Assembly: GCF_017876515.1 (NCBI RefSeq)
Contig: NZ_JAGIOC010000001.1
Span: forward strand, 2,294,001 to 2,358,000
DNA from: Brachybacterium fresconis
Lineage (GTDB): Bacteria > Actinomycetota > Actinomycetes > Actinomycetales > Dermabacteraceae
Direction: 5' to 3'
DNA length: 64,000 bases
This document shows positions 34,528 to 43,614 of this stretch, piece by piece. Under the pieces are notes generated by a model. It was not told where the DNA came from. It was given only the letters and a program-made list of their open reading frames with translations, and did not search any database. Made by a program: the position numbers and the translations under genes. Within the stretch, counting starts at the first letter, position 1. The number at the start of each line of letters is the position of its first letter.

Positions 34528-35793
34528 GTGAGACTGACACGACGCGGCCTGCTGAGCGCCGCCGGAGCCGCCGGGCTGACCTCGGCCCTCGGCGCCTGCG
34601 GCTACAGCGGCCTCGGCACGTCCGAGGCCAACGAGCTGTCCATCCTGACGCCGCTGTTCGAGGACGCCGCCGGCAAGGAGGCCCTCGAGGGCGTCATCGG
34701 CGCCTCGTTCCAGGAGCAGCATCCGGGACTGGGCATCTCGGTGGACTACACCCCCTGGGACAAGCTCAACGAGAAGCTCTCCACCGCCTTCGCCGGCGGT
34801 CTGGTGCCGGACGTGATCATGTCCGGCGTCGGCTGGACCCCGCCCTTCGCCGAGAAGGGCATCTTCGGCGAGCTGCCCGAGAGCACCCTCGACGGACTCG
34901 CCGTCCATGAGCGGATCCTGGACTCCTGCCGCTACGACGATCGCCTGTTCGCGCTGCCGTACCAGATGGAGGGCCGCTTCTTCGCCTATCGCCGGGAGAT
35001 GCTCGAGGAGCACGGCATCTCCGAGACGCCCACGACCCTGGAGGATTTCCGGGCGATGGGCAAGGAGCTCCAGGGCGGCGACGCCGTGCCGATCGACCTG
35101 TTCTCTAACAACATCCGCCAGACCTGGATCCATCTCATGGCCGCCTACGGCGGGAAGCTGTTCTCCGAGGACGGCACCCAGGTCACCTTCGACGACGGCA
35201 CCGGCGAAGCCGCCATCGAGTTCATGATCCATCTGATCGAGGACGGCTCGACCGAGTTCGGGCTGCGCTGGGCCCAGGGCCAGCCCCGACCGATCCAGCA
35301 GGGCCGGGTCGCGATGGAGCTGCTGAACAACGCCGTGTGGCCCACCGTCGCAGAGCAGACACCGGAGCTGGTCACCGAGGAGAACATGGGGATGTTCCTG
35401 CTCCCGGCGGCCTCCGGCGGGGACCCTGTCATGTTCCAGGGCGGCACGTTGATCAGCATCTCCGGGACGACGGAGCGGCCCGATCTCGCCCGGGCCTATC
35501 TCGCGCACTCGCTGACCCCCACCCCGCTGATCGCCGCCTCCCGGCACGGCGGGCGCGCCCCGGGCGTCACGGACCTGCCCGAGGACGAGGTCCTCAGCCG
35601 CAACCGCTTCTCCGAGTACGTCCTGGAGAACCTCGACTACGCCGGCGGCGCCGAGGGCGGCAGTCCCGCGTGGATGGAGATCCGCGATCAGGTCGGCCCC
35701 CAGGTCGAGGCCGCCGTCACCGGCGCCCAGAGCCCTGCCGAGACCATCGCCGAGCTCAAGCGGCTCTCCGAGGACGCCCTGCGGCGCATCTGA
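34528..35793 (+). CDS. ABC transporter sugar-binding lipoprotein
   Basis: A 421-residue extracellular solute-binding protein. The start is a GTG at 34528 with GAAGGGA before it, giving a twin-Arg type leader (LTRRGLLSAAGAAGLTSALG) whose lipobox LGAC places the lipidated Cys at residue 24. The mature part follows the family-1 solute-binding fold (PDVIMSGVGWTPPFAEKG; LPYQMEGRFFAYRREM). First gene of a five-gene operon with two permeases, a DUF624 protein and a GH95 fucosidase, so fucosylated oligosaccharides are the likely ligand. No ATPase gene follows; a shared MsmK-type ATPase elsewhere is expected. Confidence 0.93.
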   Translation: MRLTRRGLLSAAGAAGLTSALGACGYSGLGTSEANELSILTPLFEDAAGKEALEGVIGASFQEQHPGLGISVDYTPWDKLNEKLSTAFAGGLVPDVIMSGVGWTPPFAEKGIFGELPESTLDGLAVHERILDSCRYDDRLFALPYQMEGRFFAYRREMLEEHGISETPTTLEDFRAMGKELQGGDAVPIDLFSNNIRQTWIHLMAAYGGKLFSEDGTQVTFDDGTGEAAIEFMIHLIEDGSTEFGLRWAQGQPRPIQQGRVAMELLNNAVWPTVAEQTPELVTEENMGMFLLPAASGGDPVMFQGGTLISISGTTERPDLARAYLAHSLTPTPLIAASRHGGRAPGVTDLPEDEVLSRNRFSEYVLENLDYAGGAEGGSPAWMEIRDQVGPQVEAAVTGAQSPAETIAELKRLSEDALRRI

Positions 35794-35887
35794 GCCGGGA
35801 CCGCGGTGATCGCCCGCCGCGATACCGCGCCCTCGGCCCCTCCCCTCCCCGACCTCCCTGTCCCGACCGCTCCCTCCTGGAGGACCC

Positions 35888-36835
35888 ATGACAGCCGTCC
35901 GCTCCCGTCCCCCGACGACGAACTCTCAGGCAGCGTCCCCGCAACCCCGCCGCGGACGCTCCGGTCCCCGTCGCACCGAATCCCGCTGGGGACTGCTGCT
36001 GGCGGCCCCGGCCGGTCTGCACGTGCTGATCTGGACCGGTTTCCCGGTGCTGGCCGCCTTCATCTTCAGCTTCACCGATTACGACATGATCGAGCGACCC
36101 GGGTTCATCGGGATCGCGAACTACATCGAGCTGCTCGGTGACACGATCTTCTGGAAGGGGATCCTGAACAACCTGATCATCGCCGTGGTCGGGATCCCGA
36201 TCTCGATGCTCGCCGCCCTGGTGCTCGCCACGCTGCTGAACCGGGGCCTGCGTGGCGAAGGACTGTTCCGCACCCTGGTGTTCCTGCCGCACGTGACCGC
36301 CACCGTGGCCGTGGCCATGATCTGGCTGTGGATCTACGCGCCGACCGGCAACGGCCTGGCGAACATGGCGCTGTCCGCGCTCGGGCTCCCGCAGCAGGCC
36401 TGGCTGACCGACGCGAGCCTGGCGCTGCCGGCCGTCATCGTCGTGACGATCTGGCAGGGCATCGGCCTGAAGATGCTCATCTACCTGGCCTCGCTCCAGG
36501 GGATCCCGCAGGAGCTGTACGAGGCCGCAGAGATCGACGGCGCCGGCCCGGTCCAGAAGTTCTTCCGGATCACGGTGCCGATGCTCAAGCCCGCCACCTT
36601 CTTCGTGCTGGTCACCTCGATCATCGCCAACTTCCAGACCTTCGATCTGATCTACAACCTGACCTCGGGCGGACCGGCCAACTCGACCACCGTGGTCACC
36701 TACGAGATCTACCAGACCGCGTTCCAGCAGTTCCGCATGGGCCTGGCCACGGCGCAGTCCGTCGTGCTGCTGCTGATCCTCGTGCTGCTGACGATCATCT
36801 CCCGCAAGCTCGTCGGAGGGACCGACAATGACTGA
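35888..36835 (+). CDS. ABC sugar transporter permease (MalF/UgpA type)
   Basis: A 315-residue inner-membrane permease with six membrane segments after a 30-residue Arg/Pro/Ser-rich start. The ATPase-contact EAA loop is ELYEAAEIDGAGPVQKFFRI near residue 213, followed by TVPMLKPA. TGGAGG precedes the ATG. It overlaps the next permease by eight bases and pairs with it as a heterodimer serving the upstream lipoprotein. Confidence 0.94.
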   Translation: MTAVRSRPPTTNSQAASPQPRRGRSGPRRTESRWGLLLAAPAGLHVLIWTGFPVLAAFIFSFTDYDMIERPGFIGIANYIELLGDTIFWKGILNNLIIAVVGIPISMLAALVLATLLNRGLRGEGLFRTLVFLPHVTATVAVAMIWLWIYAPTGNGLANMALSALGLPQQAWLTDASLALPAVIVVTIWQGIGLKMLIYLASLQGIPQELYEAAEIDGAGPVQKFFRITVPMLKPATFFVLVTSIIANFQTFDLIYNLTSGGPANSTTVVTYEIYQTAFQQFRMGLATAQSVVLLLILVLLTIISRKLVGGTDND

Positions 36836-37787
36836 CCTCGCCGTGGAGCCGCAGAGCGGCCCCGGGGGCCCCGCGCCCCGCACCGCCCGCCCGTCGGACC
36901 GGGACCGTCCCCGCGGCGGACACCGTGCTCGCAAGCGCACCGTCCGCATCCTCACCACCATCGGTCTGGCGATCGTGTCGCTGCTGATGGCCGCCCCCTT
37001 CCTGTGGATGTTCCTGACGTCCGTCCGCTCCCCCGAGGAGCTGGCGAGCACGGAGATGTCCCTGCTGCCGAAGACCTGGGAGTGGGGCAACTATGCCGAG
37101 GCGATGGCGCAGGCACCCTTCGCGATCTACGCCCGCAACAGCTTCCTGCTGGCGCTCGCGCAGACCGCCGCCTCGGTGACCATCGGCGCCGCCTGCGGCT
37201 ATTCGCTGGCGAAGATGCGGTTCAAGGCGGCCCCGTGGATCTTCGGAGGCATCCTCGCCTCGATGATGGTCCCCTTCTACGCGACCGTCATCCCGCAGTT
37301 CCTCATGGTGCGGTTCATGCCGTTCTTCGGCGGCAACAACGCACTCGGCCAGGGAGGCAGCGGCTGGATCGACACCTGGTGGGGCCTGATCGTGCCGGGT
37401 GCCATCAGCGCCTTCAACATCTTCCTGCTGCGCCAGTTCTACGTCGCGACCCCGACGGAGCTGATCGAGGCGGCGCGGCTGGACGGGGTGAGCGAGCTCG
37501 GCATCTTCGCCCGGATCGTCACGCCGCTGATCAAGCCGGGGCTGCTCACGGTCGCGCTGCTCAGCTTCGAGCAGGGCTGGAACAATTTCCTGTGGCCGCT
37601 GCTGGTGACCTCCTCGGAGGGGCTGCGCGTCATCCAGCTGGGCCTGTCGGTGTTCCGTCAGGAGGCCGGGACCGACTTCCACCTGCTGATGGCCGGCACC
37701 ACCGTGGCGGCCGTTCCCATGATCATCCTGTTCGCGATCTTCCAGAGGTACTTCGTCAATGGTTTCGTCAGCTCCGGCATCAAGTGA
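36828..37787 (+). CDS. ABC sugar transporter permease (MalG/UgpE type)
   Basis: A 319-residue permease with six membrane segments; the EAA loop is ELIEAARLDGVSELGIFARI near residue 213, followed by TPLIKPG. The first 35 residues are Pro/Arg-rich and cytoplasmic. It starts inside the end of the first permease gene and its own end is overlapped by the DUF624 gene. Confidence 0.94.
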   Translation: MTDLAVEPQSGPGGPAPRTARPSDRDRPRGGHRARKRTVRILTTIGLAIVSLLMAAPFLWMFLTSVRSPEELASTEMSLLPKTWEWGNYAEAMAQAPFAIYARNSFLLALAQTAASVTIGAACGYSLAKMRFKAAPWIFGGILASMMVPFYATVIPQFLMVRFMPFFGGNNALGQGGSGWIDTWWGLIVPGAISAFNIFLLRQFYVATPTELIEAARLDGVSELGIFARIVTPLIKPGLLTVALLSFEQGWNNFLWPLLVTSSEGLRVIQLGLSVFRQEAGTDFHLLMAGTTVAAVPMIILFAIFQRYFVNGFVSSGIK

Positions 37788-38424
37788 TCCCGGTCCTCTC
37801 CGCGCGGCGCAGCGGCCCCGGCGAGCCGGCTCCGACGAGCATCCCCACGCGATCGTGCGCTTCCTGGCGATGCCGGCGGCCTTCTTCGCCGCGAACTGGG
37901 CGGCGCTGCTGATGATCCCCACCGTGCTGGGCACGGTGCCGGCGCTGGTGGCGACGACCCGGACCACCACCGATCTTCCCGAGCACGGCGACCGGGCGTT
38001 CTGCGAAACGCTGACCGCCTCGGTGCGCCTGCTGCGCCGGGACGGGCCGGCATCGCTCGTGCTGTGGGCCGTGATCATCCTGCTGGCCGGGGACATCGCG
38101 ATCCTGACCCTGCTGGTCGAGGGCGGCACCCGGGTGCTGCTGGTGGGCATGGCGCTGCCCCCGCTGTGGGTGGCCGTCTCGGTGCTGAGCGCCTATGTCG
38201 TCGCGGCGGCGTCGCAGGGGATCGACGCAGGTCGGCGGGACGTGGTCCGTGCCGCGATCACCCTGGTGCTGAGACGTCCTGGGCGGGCGCTGCTGGCGCC
38301 TGCGATGATCGTGGCGCTGGCACCGCTGTGGCTGCTCGCCCCGCTCACCATCGCGATCGGCGTCAGTCTTCCTCCGCACGTCCTCGCCCGCTTCTGGACG
38401 CCGTCGAAAGGTCTTCCCGCATGA
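37759..38424 (+). CDS. DUF624 (YesL-like) membrane protein
   Basis: A 221-residue protein with about five hydrophobic segments that fits the YesL/DUF624 family, members of which are encoded beside oligosaccharide ABC importers in Bacillus and actinobacteria; their exact role is unknown. The ATG at 37759 overlaps the permease gene by 29 bases and has AGAGG nine bases before it; shorter starts at GTG 37855 or the next ATG would still keep the first membrane helix. Its stop overlaps the fucosidase start by four bases (ATGA). Confidence 0.82.
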   Translation: MVSSAPASSDPGPLRAAQRPRRAGSDEHPHAIVRFLAMPAAFFAANWAALLMIPTVLGTVPALVATTRTTTDLPEHGDRAFCETLTASVRLLRRDGPASLVLWAVIILLAGDIAILTLLVEGGTRVLLVGMALPPLWVAVSVLSAYVVAAASQGIDAGRRDVVRAAITLVLRRPGRALLAPAMIVALAPLWLLAPLTIAIGVSLPPHVLARFWTPSKGLPA

Positions 38425-40757
38425 CGGACCCGACCCTGCTGCGCCGTCCCGGTGCCGCCACCCGCTGGCTCGAGGCCCTGCCGCTGGGCAATGGGCGGAT
38501 CGGGGCGATGGCGTGGGGCGATCCCGTCCGCGCCCGCTTCGGCCTGAACGAGTCCACCTTCTGGTCCGGCTCCCCCACCGCCACCCGGGACCGCCGCACC
38601 TCGCGGGAGGAGGCCTCGCAGATCCTGGCACGGGCCCGCGAGCAGTTCGAGGCCGGGCAGGTCGCGCGGGCGCAGCAGATGCTCGAGGGGCTCGGGGCCG
38701 CCTGGTCGCAGGCGTATCAGCCGGTCGGAGACCTGATCGTCACGGGCGGTGCGAGCGTCGAGGGCGTCGGCGCGCGAGCGGACACGGGCGGCGCCGACTC
38801 GGCCGACATCGGCACGAGCGGCGCCGGCGGCACCGCCGGGGATGCCGCCGAGCGCGTGCTCGACCTGGCCCGGGCCGAGCACCGGGTGCGCACCCCGGCC
38901 GGTGAGCAGCTCAGCTTCGTCAGCACCGCGGACGACGTCCTCGTCCACGCGTTCCCGCTGGCCGGGGATTCCGCGATCGAGGTCGAGCTGGATTCACCGC
39001 AGGTCGAGGAGCATCGGAGGACGGCGTCGGGTCAGCTCGCGGTGGTGCTGCGGGCCCCGTCGGACGCCCCGCCCTCGCACCAGGGCGCCCCGATGGCCTG
39101 GAACGAGGAGGGGCCCGGTCGCATCGCCGTCGTCGTGCGCAGCCGCCACGAGGGCGATCGCGCGCTGGTGGTGTGCGCCCTGGTCACCACCTGGCGAGGA
39201 TTCGGCGCGCAGCCGGACCGACCGGTGGCCGACGCCCTGGCGGAGGCGAGGCGGCAGGCCGAGGCGGCGCTGGCCCACGGCGAGGACGAGCTGCACCGTC
39301 GCCACCTCGCCCAGCCGCTGCCCGGTGCGCACGAGGTCGCCCTCACCCTGGACGGGGCGGAGGACTCCGCGCTGCTGGCCACCTGCTTCGCCTACGGGCG
39401 TTACCTGCTCGCCTCCTCCTCACGTCCGGGTCTGCCGCCCGCGACGCTGCAGGGCATCTGGAACGCGCAGGTGAGCGCTCCCTGGAACTCCAACTACACG
39501 GTCAACATCAATCTCGAGATGAATCACTGGGCCGCCGGCGTCGCCCACGTCCCCGCCGCCGCCGCGGCGCTCGAGAAGTACACGGCGATGCTGCGCGAGG
39601 TCGGGCAGGAGACCGCCCGGCGGCTCTACGGGGCCGACGGGTGGACCGTCCACCACAACTCCGACCCCTGGGGATACTCCGATCCGGTCGACGGCGACCC
39701 GAAGTGGGCGACCTGGCCGATGGGCGGGCTGTGGCTGGAGCGGGAGCTCGACTCCCTGGCCGCCTTCAGCGGGGAGGACGCCGCCACGATCGCCGCCCGC
39801 CGCTTCCCCGCTCGTCGCTCCGCGGCGGCCTTCGCCCTGGACCTGCTGCACGAGAGCGCCGACGGGCACCTGGTCACCTTCCCCTCCACCTCGCCGGAGA
39901 ACGAGTGGATCGCCTCGGACGGGCAGACCGTCGCGCTCAGCGAGGGTGCCGGGATGGATCGCTGGCTGCTGCGCGAGGTGCTCGAGGCCGTCGTCGCCGA
40001 CGCCGAGCTGCTGGGGCGCCTGGAGGATCCGGTGGTCTCCCGCGCCGTCGCCGCGCTCGCCCTGGTCCCGGAGCCCCGCATCGGGGCCGACGGGCGGGTG
40101 CTCGAGTGGCATGCCGATGCTCTGGCCGAGGTCGAGCCGACCCACCGCCATGTCTCCCACCTCGGATTCCTCTACCCCGGCACCCAAGAGGTCAGCGCGG
40201 AACTGGAACGGGCCGCGGCCGCCTCTCTCGACGGCCGCGGCGACGAGGCCACCGGCTGGTCGCTGGTGTGGAAGACCGCGCTGTGGGCGCGACTGCACCG
40301 ACCCGACAAGGTCCAGGACCTGCTCGAGCTGTTCCTGCGCCCTGCCGAGCGGGCCGACGGCTCCGAGCGCAGCGGGCTGTACCCGAACCTGTTCTCCGCC
40401 CATCCGCCGTTCCAGATCGACGGGAACCTCGGCATCGTCGCCGCGCTCGCCGAATGTCTGCTCCAGAGCCATCGCGAGGAGATCGAGCTGCTGCCCGCGC
40501 TGCCGCCGATCATGGCCGACGGGTCCGTGCGCGGGTTGCGGGCCCGGCCCGGGATCGCCGTGGACATGAGCTGGACCGATGGGGTGGTGACCGCGGTGCG
40601 TCTACGGGCGCTGGGACCCGGTGCCCGGGGAGTCCATCACGTGCGGTGCGCGCAGCGCACGACCGTCGTCGAGCTCACCGACGAGCAGGCGGTGGAGGTC
40701 GAGCTCGCGGGACCGCCCGCCTCCGCGCAGCGACCGATGACAGCGGCCGAGCGCTGA
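38421..40757 (+). CDS. GH95 family alpha-L-fucosidase
   Basis: A 778-residue glycoside hydrolase of family 95, which removes alpha-1,2-linked L-fucose (some members alpha-L-galactose) by inversion. The N-terminus (WLEALPLGNGRIGAMAWGD, LNESTFWSG) is typical. The catalytic Asn pair lies in APWNSNYTVNINLEMNHW, the catalytic Glu in PSTSPENEWI and the structural Asp in FQIDGNLGI, as in Bifidobacterium AfcA. No signal peptide is present, so fucosides are cut inside the cell after import by the ABC system encoded just upstream. A Gly/Ala/Asp-rich insert lies at about residues 112-142. Confidence 0.94.
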   Translation: MTDPTLLRRPGAATRWLEALPLGNGRIGAMAWGDPVRARFGLNESTFWSGSPTATRDRRTSREEASQILARAREQFEAGQVARAQQMLEGLGAAWSQAYQPVGDLIVTGGASVEGVGARADTGGADSADIGTSGAGGTAGDAAERVLDLARAEHRVRTPAGEQLSFVSTADDVLVHAFPLAGDSAIEVELDSPQVEEHRRTASGQLAVVLRAPSDAPPSHQGAPMAWNEEGPGRIAVVVRSRHEGDRALVVCALVTTWRGFGAQPDRPVADALAEARRQAEAALAHGEDELHRRHLAQPLPGAHEVALTLDGAEDSALLATCFAYGRYLLASSSRPGLPPATLQGIWNAQVSAPWNSNYTVNINLEMNHWAAGVAHVPAAAAALEKYTAMLREVGQETARRLYGADGWTVHHNSDPWGYSDPVDGDPKWATWPMGGLWLERELDSLAAFSGEDAATIAARRFPARRSAAAFALDLLHESADGHLVTFPSTSPENEWIASDGQTVALSEGAGMDRWLLREVLEAVVADAELLGRLEDPVVSRAVAALALVPEPRIGADGRVLEWHADALAEVEPTHRHVSHLGFLYPGTQEVSAELERAAAASLDGRGDEATGWSLVWKTALWARLHRPDKVQDLLELFLRPAERADGSERSGLYPNLFSAHPPFQIDGNLGIVAALAECLLQSHREEIELLPALPPIMADGSVRGLRARPGIAVDMSWTDGVVTAVRLRALGPGARGVHHVRCAQRTTVVELTDEQAVEVELAGPPASAQRPMTAAER

Positions 40758-40802
40758 GAGCCCCACGGGCGCCGCTGAGCCCGGGCGCCCGTCGACCGAC
40801 GA

Positions 40803-40860
40803 TCGACCTCTGCGGTGTCGTCCCCACCGGGCATCTTGGCAACGTCACCGCAGAGGTCGA
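40803..40860. terminator. Perfect 15-bp inverted repeat after the fucosidase operon
   Basis: TCGACCTCTGCGGTG (40803-40817) and CACCGCAGAGGTCGA (40846-40860) pair perfectly around a 28-base loop. It stands 46 bases after the GH95 stop and could end transcription without a T-run. The inner part (GTG-CGT / AACGTCAC) resembles the core of the longer hairpin at 48693-48756, suggesting a genome-wide hairpin family. Confidence 0.65.
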
Positions 40861-40903
40861 CTTGGTCGGGCCTCAGCGCGCGGGGCGCAGCCCCGCGATG
40901 TAG

Positions 40904-41635
40904 GTCCGGGCCATCCAGTCAAGCGGCGGCATCAGCGTCGGCGCCGACGGCGCGATCACCATCACCACCGCCGGCGGCGCAGGCACCCCGTACGCGAACG
41001 TGCTGAACGGCTTCGGCTCCGGACTCGAGCAGACCGGAGCGACCGTCACCTACGACGACGTCGCGCCGCTGACCGAGGAGGACCCGAACGGGACCGGCCT
41101 CAACGCCCTCGCCCTGCCGCTGATCTTCGGCGGCATGATCTCCGCGGTGCTGCTGTCGACCCTGCTGAAGAAGCGCCCGTGGCTGCGCATCGTCGGCTCC
41201 CTGGCCGCGTCCGTGGCGGTGGGATTCGCGGTCGTCGCCATCTTGCAGTTCGGCTTCGGCTCGGTCGACGGGAACTACATCGGGACCGCTCTCGCCCTCA
41301 CCTTGGACATGGCCGCGATCTCCCTGTTCATCCTCGGGCTCGAGTCCCTGCTGGGCTTCCCGGGCCTCGGTCTCGGCGCCGTGCTCATGATGTTCATCGG
41401 CAACCCGCTGTCGGGCATGGCAACCGGCTGGCAGTGGCTGCCCTCGCCCTGGGGAATCATCGGCCAGCTCCTGCCGCCGGGCTCCGCCGGCACCCTCCTT
41501 CGCTCCGTCGCGTTCTTCGACGGGCACGGGGCGGCGACCTCGATCATCGTGCTCAGCTGCTGGGCCGCGCTGGGCATCGTGCTGACGGCGCTCTCCGCGC
41601 TGCGCACGAGGCGCACCGCCGAGCTGAGGGCCTGA
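40904..41635 (+). pseudogene. 5'-truncated membrane protein gene
   Basis: From 40904 a frame reads as the end of an outside domain (GGISVGADGAITITTAGGAG, TPYANVLNGFG) and then five hydrophobic segments up to the TGA at 41635. An in-frame TAG at 40901 and the absence of a credible start (only GTG at 41000, inside the domain) show that the N-terminal signal/membrane segment and first half are missing. The break lies about 45 bases after the hairpin at 40803-40860. It resembles large actinobacterial membrane proteins with an N-terminal helix, an exported domain and a five-helix C-terminal end, but I cannot name it. Expression from GTG 41000 is possible but doubtful. Confidence 0.68.
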
Positions 41636-41766
41636 CCGCCGGGCACGCCGATACCGCCGGGCACGCCAATTTCGGGCTGAGCCCACTCCTGGCCGCAGAG
41701 AACCCGTGCTCCGGCCCGCCACCCTCGCGAGTGGCCGCGCGCTCTCGAGCGTGGCACCGTGGCGGC

Positions 41767-42030
41767 ATGCGCAGTTCGACGCCTCCTGACGACGACAGGT
41801 CGCTCGAGCACGTCCGGAATCTCGTCCGCAGCGAATACGCCGAACGCGTCACCCGAGGCCACAGCGACGCTCGAGCCCTCCAGCTCGTGGCGATCGATCT
41901 CGGTCACAGCCTCGAGGACTGCGCCCGTGCCGTGGAGCGCACCGATCTGCTCGACGTGATCGGGGACGGGCGGGTGGTGGGGCATCCCTCGACGACCGAG
42001 CCCATCACGGAAGGCAAGGGGCCGTGCTGA
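41767..42030 (+). CDS. Small conserved-looking hypothetical protein
   Basis: An 87-residue soluble protein, rich in charged residues (LEHVRNLVRSEYAERVTRGH near residue 13), with no recognised motif. The helix-forming first 60 residues suggest a small all-alpha domain. Its stop overlaps the start of the HIT gene by seven bases, so the two are probably co-translated. No clear ribosome site stands before the ATG at 41767. Confidence 0.6.
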   Translation: MRSSTPPDDDRSLEHVRNLVRSEYAERVTRGHSDARALQLVAIDLGHSLEDCARAVERTDLLDVIGDGRVVGHPSTTEPITEGKGPC

Positions 42031-42515
42031 GCGACTGGCGTGAGGACAGGGTCGGCAGTGCGCTGGCGGGCGAGAACCCGACCGTGCTGTTCCGCCTGCC
42101 CGGCGGCTTCGCCGTCATCGGCGACGTGCAGTTCCTCCCCGGGTACTGCGTGCTGCTCACCGACCGCCCTGGCGTGGACGGGCTGTCCGATCTTCCTCCG
42201 GCTGAGCGCACGCAGTTCCTGGCGAGCATGGAACTGCTCGGGGAGGCCGTCGAGACGGTGTGCGCGTCGCGCGACGACGCCTTCCGCCGCGTCAATCTCG
42301 AGATCCTCGGGAACACCGACGCCTTCCTCCACGCCCATGTCTGGCCGCGCTACGACTGGGAGCCGGCCGATGTCGTGACGAAGCCCGTCTGGCTGCACCC
42401 GGCGCAGCGCTGGTCCGATCCCTCCACGCGCTTGGGCCCGCCGCACGACGACCTCCGAGCGGAGCTCACCGCAGCGATCGGGGCGCTCGCACGATCAAGA
42501 GCTCCGGACGCCTGA
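42024..42515 (+). CDS. HIT-like nucleotide hydrolase/transferase
   Basis: A 163-residue protein of the histidine-triad superfamily. The motif is LGNTDAFLHAHVWPRYDWEP at about residues 93-112: two triad histidines (HAH) are kept and the third is Trp, while the PRYDWEP that follows is typical of Ap4A-type relatives. Length is somewhat above a minimal HIT domain. Start GTG at 42024 after AAGGGG. It converges with the minus-strand gene at 42495, overlapping 21 bases tail to tail. A role in dinucleoside polyphosphate or nucleotide hydrolysis is inferred from family. Confidence 0.82.
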   Translation: MLSDWREDRVGSALAGENPTVLFRLPGGFAVIGDVQFLPGYCVLLTDRPGVDGLSDLPPAERTQFLASMELLGEAVETVCASRDDAFRRVNLEILGNTDAFLHAHVWPRYDWEPADVVTKPVWLHPAQRWSDPSTRLGPPHDDLRAELTAAIGALARSRAPDA

Positions 42516-43040
42516 CTCGTCCACCACCGTGGCCGCATTCGGCCGGCAGAAGGCGAAGGTGCTCTCGGACGGATGCCGGTATTCGTCGGCACAGCGGAAC
42601 CCGCGCAGCCACGACACCCCGTCGACCAGGCGGAGATAGAAGCCCTTGGGGTATTCGTCGTCGTCCTCGCGGAGCGGAGCGGAGGCGACGTGCACCGCGC
42701 CGGTCGGCGCCCGTCCGGCGGAGAGCACGGAGTCCGGTGCCTGCTCCTGGTCCGTCATCGCCAGGCGCAGGTAGGGCCCGGTATCGGGAGGGCACAGCAG
42801 GAGGCCCTGGTTCTGCGCGGCGGCGAGGATCTGCGACAGCGATCCTCCGCTCCTGAGGCCGAGCTCGCCGACGGTCCGCTGGATGACGACGATTGACTGC
42901 GCAGAATGGCCGTCGAAGCACCCGTGATCGAGCAGCGTCTCCGCGTACGCATTGCACCGGACGCCGCCCTCAGCCAGCGCCTCCCGCAGTTCACGCCGGG
43001 TGCACCCGCCGACGTGCAGTCGCAGATCGTGGTCACCCAT
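42495..43040 (-). CDS. Hypothetical protein (181 residues)
   Basis: A soluble 181-residue protein starting MGDHDLRLHVGGCTRREL. No domain is recognised. It has no signal peptide or membrane segment and contains six cysteines and several short conserved-looking elements (QSIVVIQRTVGELGL, EYPKGFYLRLVDGVSWLRGF). The start ATG at 43040 has no strong ribosome site. Codon use matches its neighbours, which supports it as a real gene. Function unknown. Confidence 0.72.
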   Translation of the reverse strand: MGDHDLRLHVGGCTRRELREALAEGGVRCNAYAETLLDHGCFDGHSAQSIVVIQRTVGELGLRSGGSLSQILAAAQNQGLLLCPPDTGPYLRLAMTDQEQAPDSVLSAGRAPTGAVHVASAPLREDDDEYPKGFYLRLVDGVSWLRGFRCADEYRHPSESTFAFCRPNAATVVDESGVRSS

Positions 43041-43090
43041 GTGCCCAGTATGCCGGGGCGCGGCGGCGCCGCAGTGCGCACCGTGTGTCC

Positions 43091-43528
43091 TCAGCGATCC
43101 TTCGTGAGTCGGTCCCGCAGCTCCTGGGCCGTGGGATTGCGCAGCACGTCCTCGCCCACCAGCACCGTCGGGGTCAGTTCGTCGCCGCGGTTCACCGCAC
43201 GCACGCGGGCCTGCGCATCCTCGTCCCGCCAGACGTTCACCCAGATGACCCGAGGGTCGCCTCCCAGCTGCAGCAGCAGCCGCTCGCAGTAGAGGCACCC
43301 CGGCTTCCACAGCACCAGCGCCCGGCCCGGTGCGAGCGTCGCGATCGCTCGGGGCCAGGGGGTGTGGCGCCCCCGGCGGCCGGCCCATACGGCCACGACG
43401 AGGACCGCGATCTCGCCGACCACCCCGACCATCACCCCCGTGCGCAGGTCGTCCCCTCCGAGGACGAGCACCATCGCAGCGACGGCGAGTGTGCCCACGG
43501 CAGCGGTCCGCAGGGTCGGATGAGGCAT
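43091..43528 (-). CDS. Membrane-anchored glutaredoxin-like protein
   Basis: A 145-residue protein with two N-terminal membrane helices (about residues 8-25 and 30-48) and a glutaredoxin/thioredoxin-like domain from residue 65. The redox motif is WKPGCLYCERLL, a CxxC with Leu-Tyr between, and TPTVLVGED supplies the cis-Pro loop. Similar mycoredoxin-like proteins reduce mixed disulfides with mycothiol in actinobacteria, which is the inferred role. Start taken at ATG 43528; a GTG two codons earlier is possible. Confidence 0.85.
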   Translation of the reverse strand: MPHPTLRTAAVGTLAVAAMVLVLGGDDLRTGVMVGVVGEIAVLVVAVWAGRRGRHTPWPRAIATLAPGRALVLWKPGCLYCERLLLQLGGDPRVIWVNVWRDEDAQARVRAVNRGDELTPTVLVGEDVLRNPTAQELRDRLTKDR

Positions 43529-43614
43529 CCTCACAGCCTACGGCGGACCGGAACAGCCCCCGCGGATCACGGCCACCCGCAGGTGAGGATGCCATGACCC
43601 AGCGCCTCGCGGAG

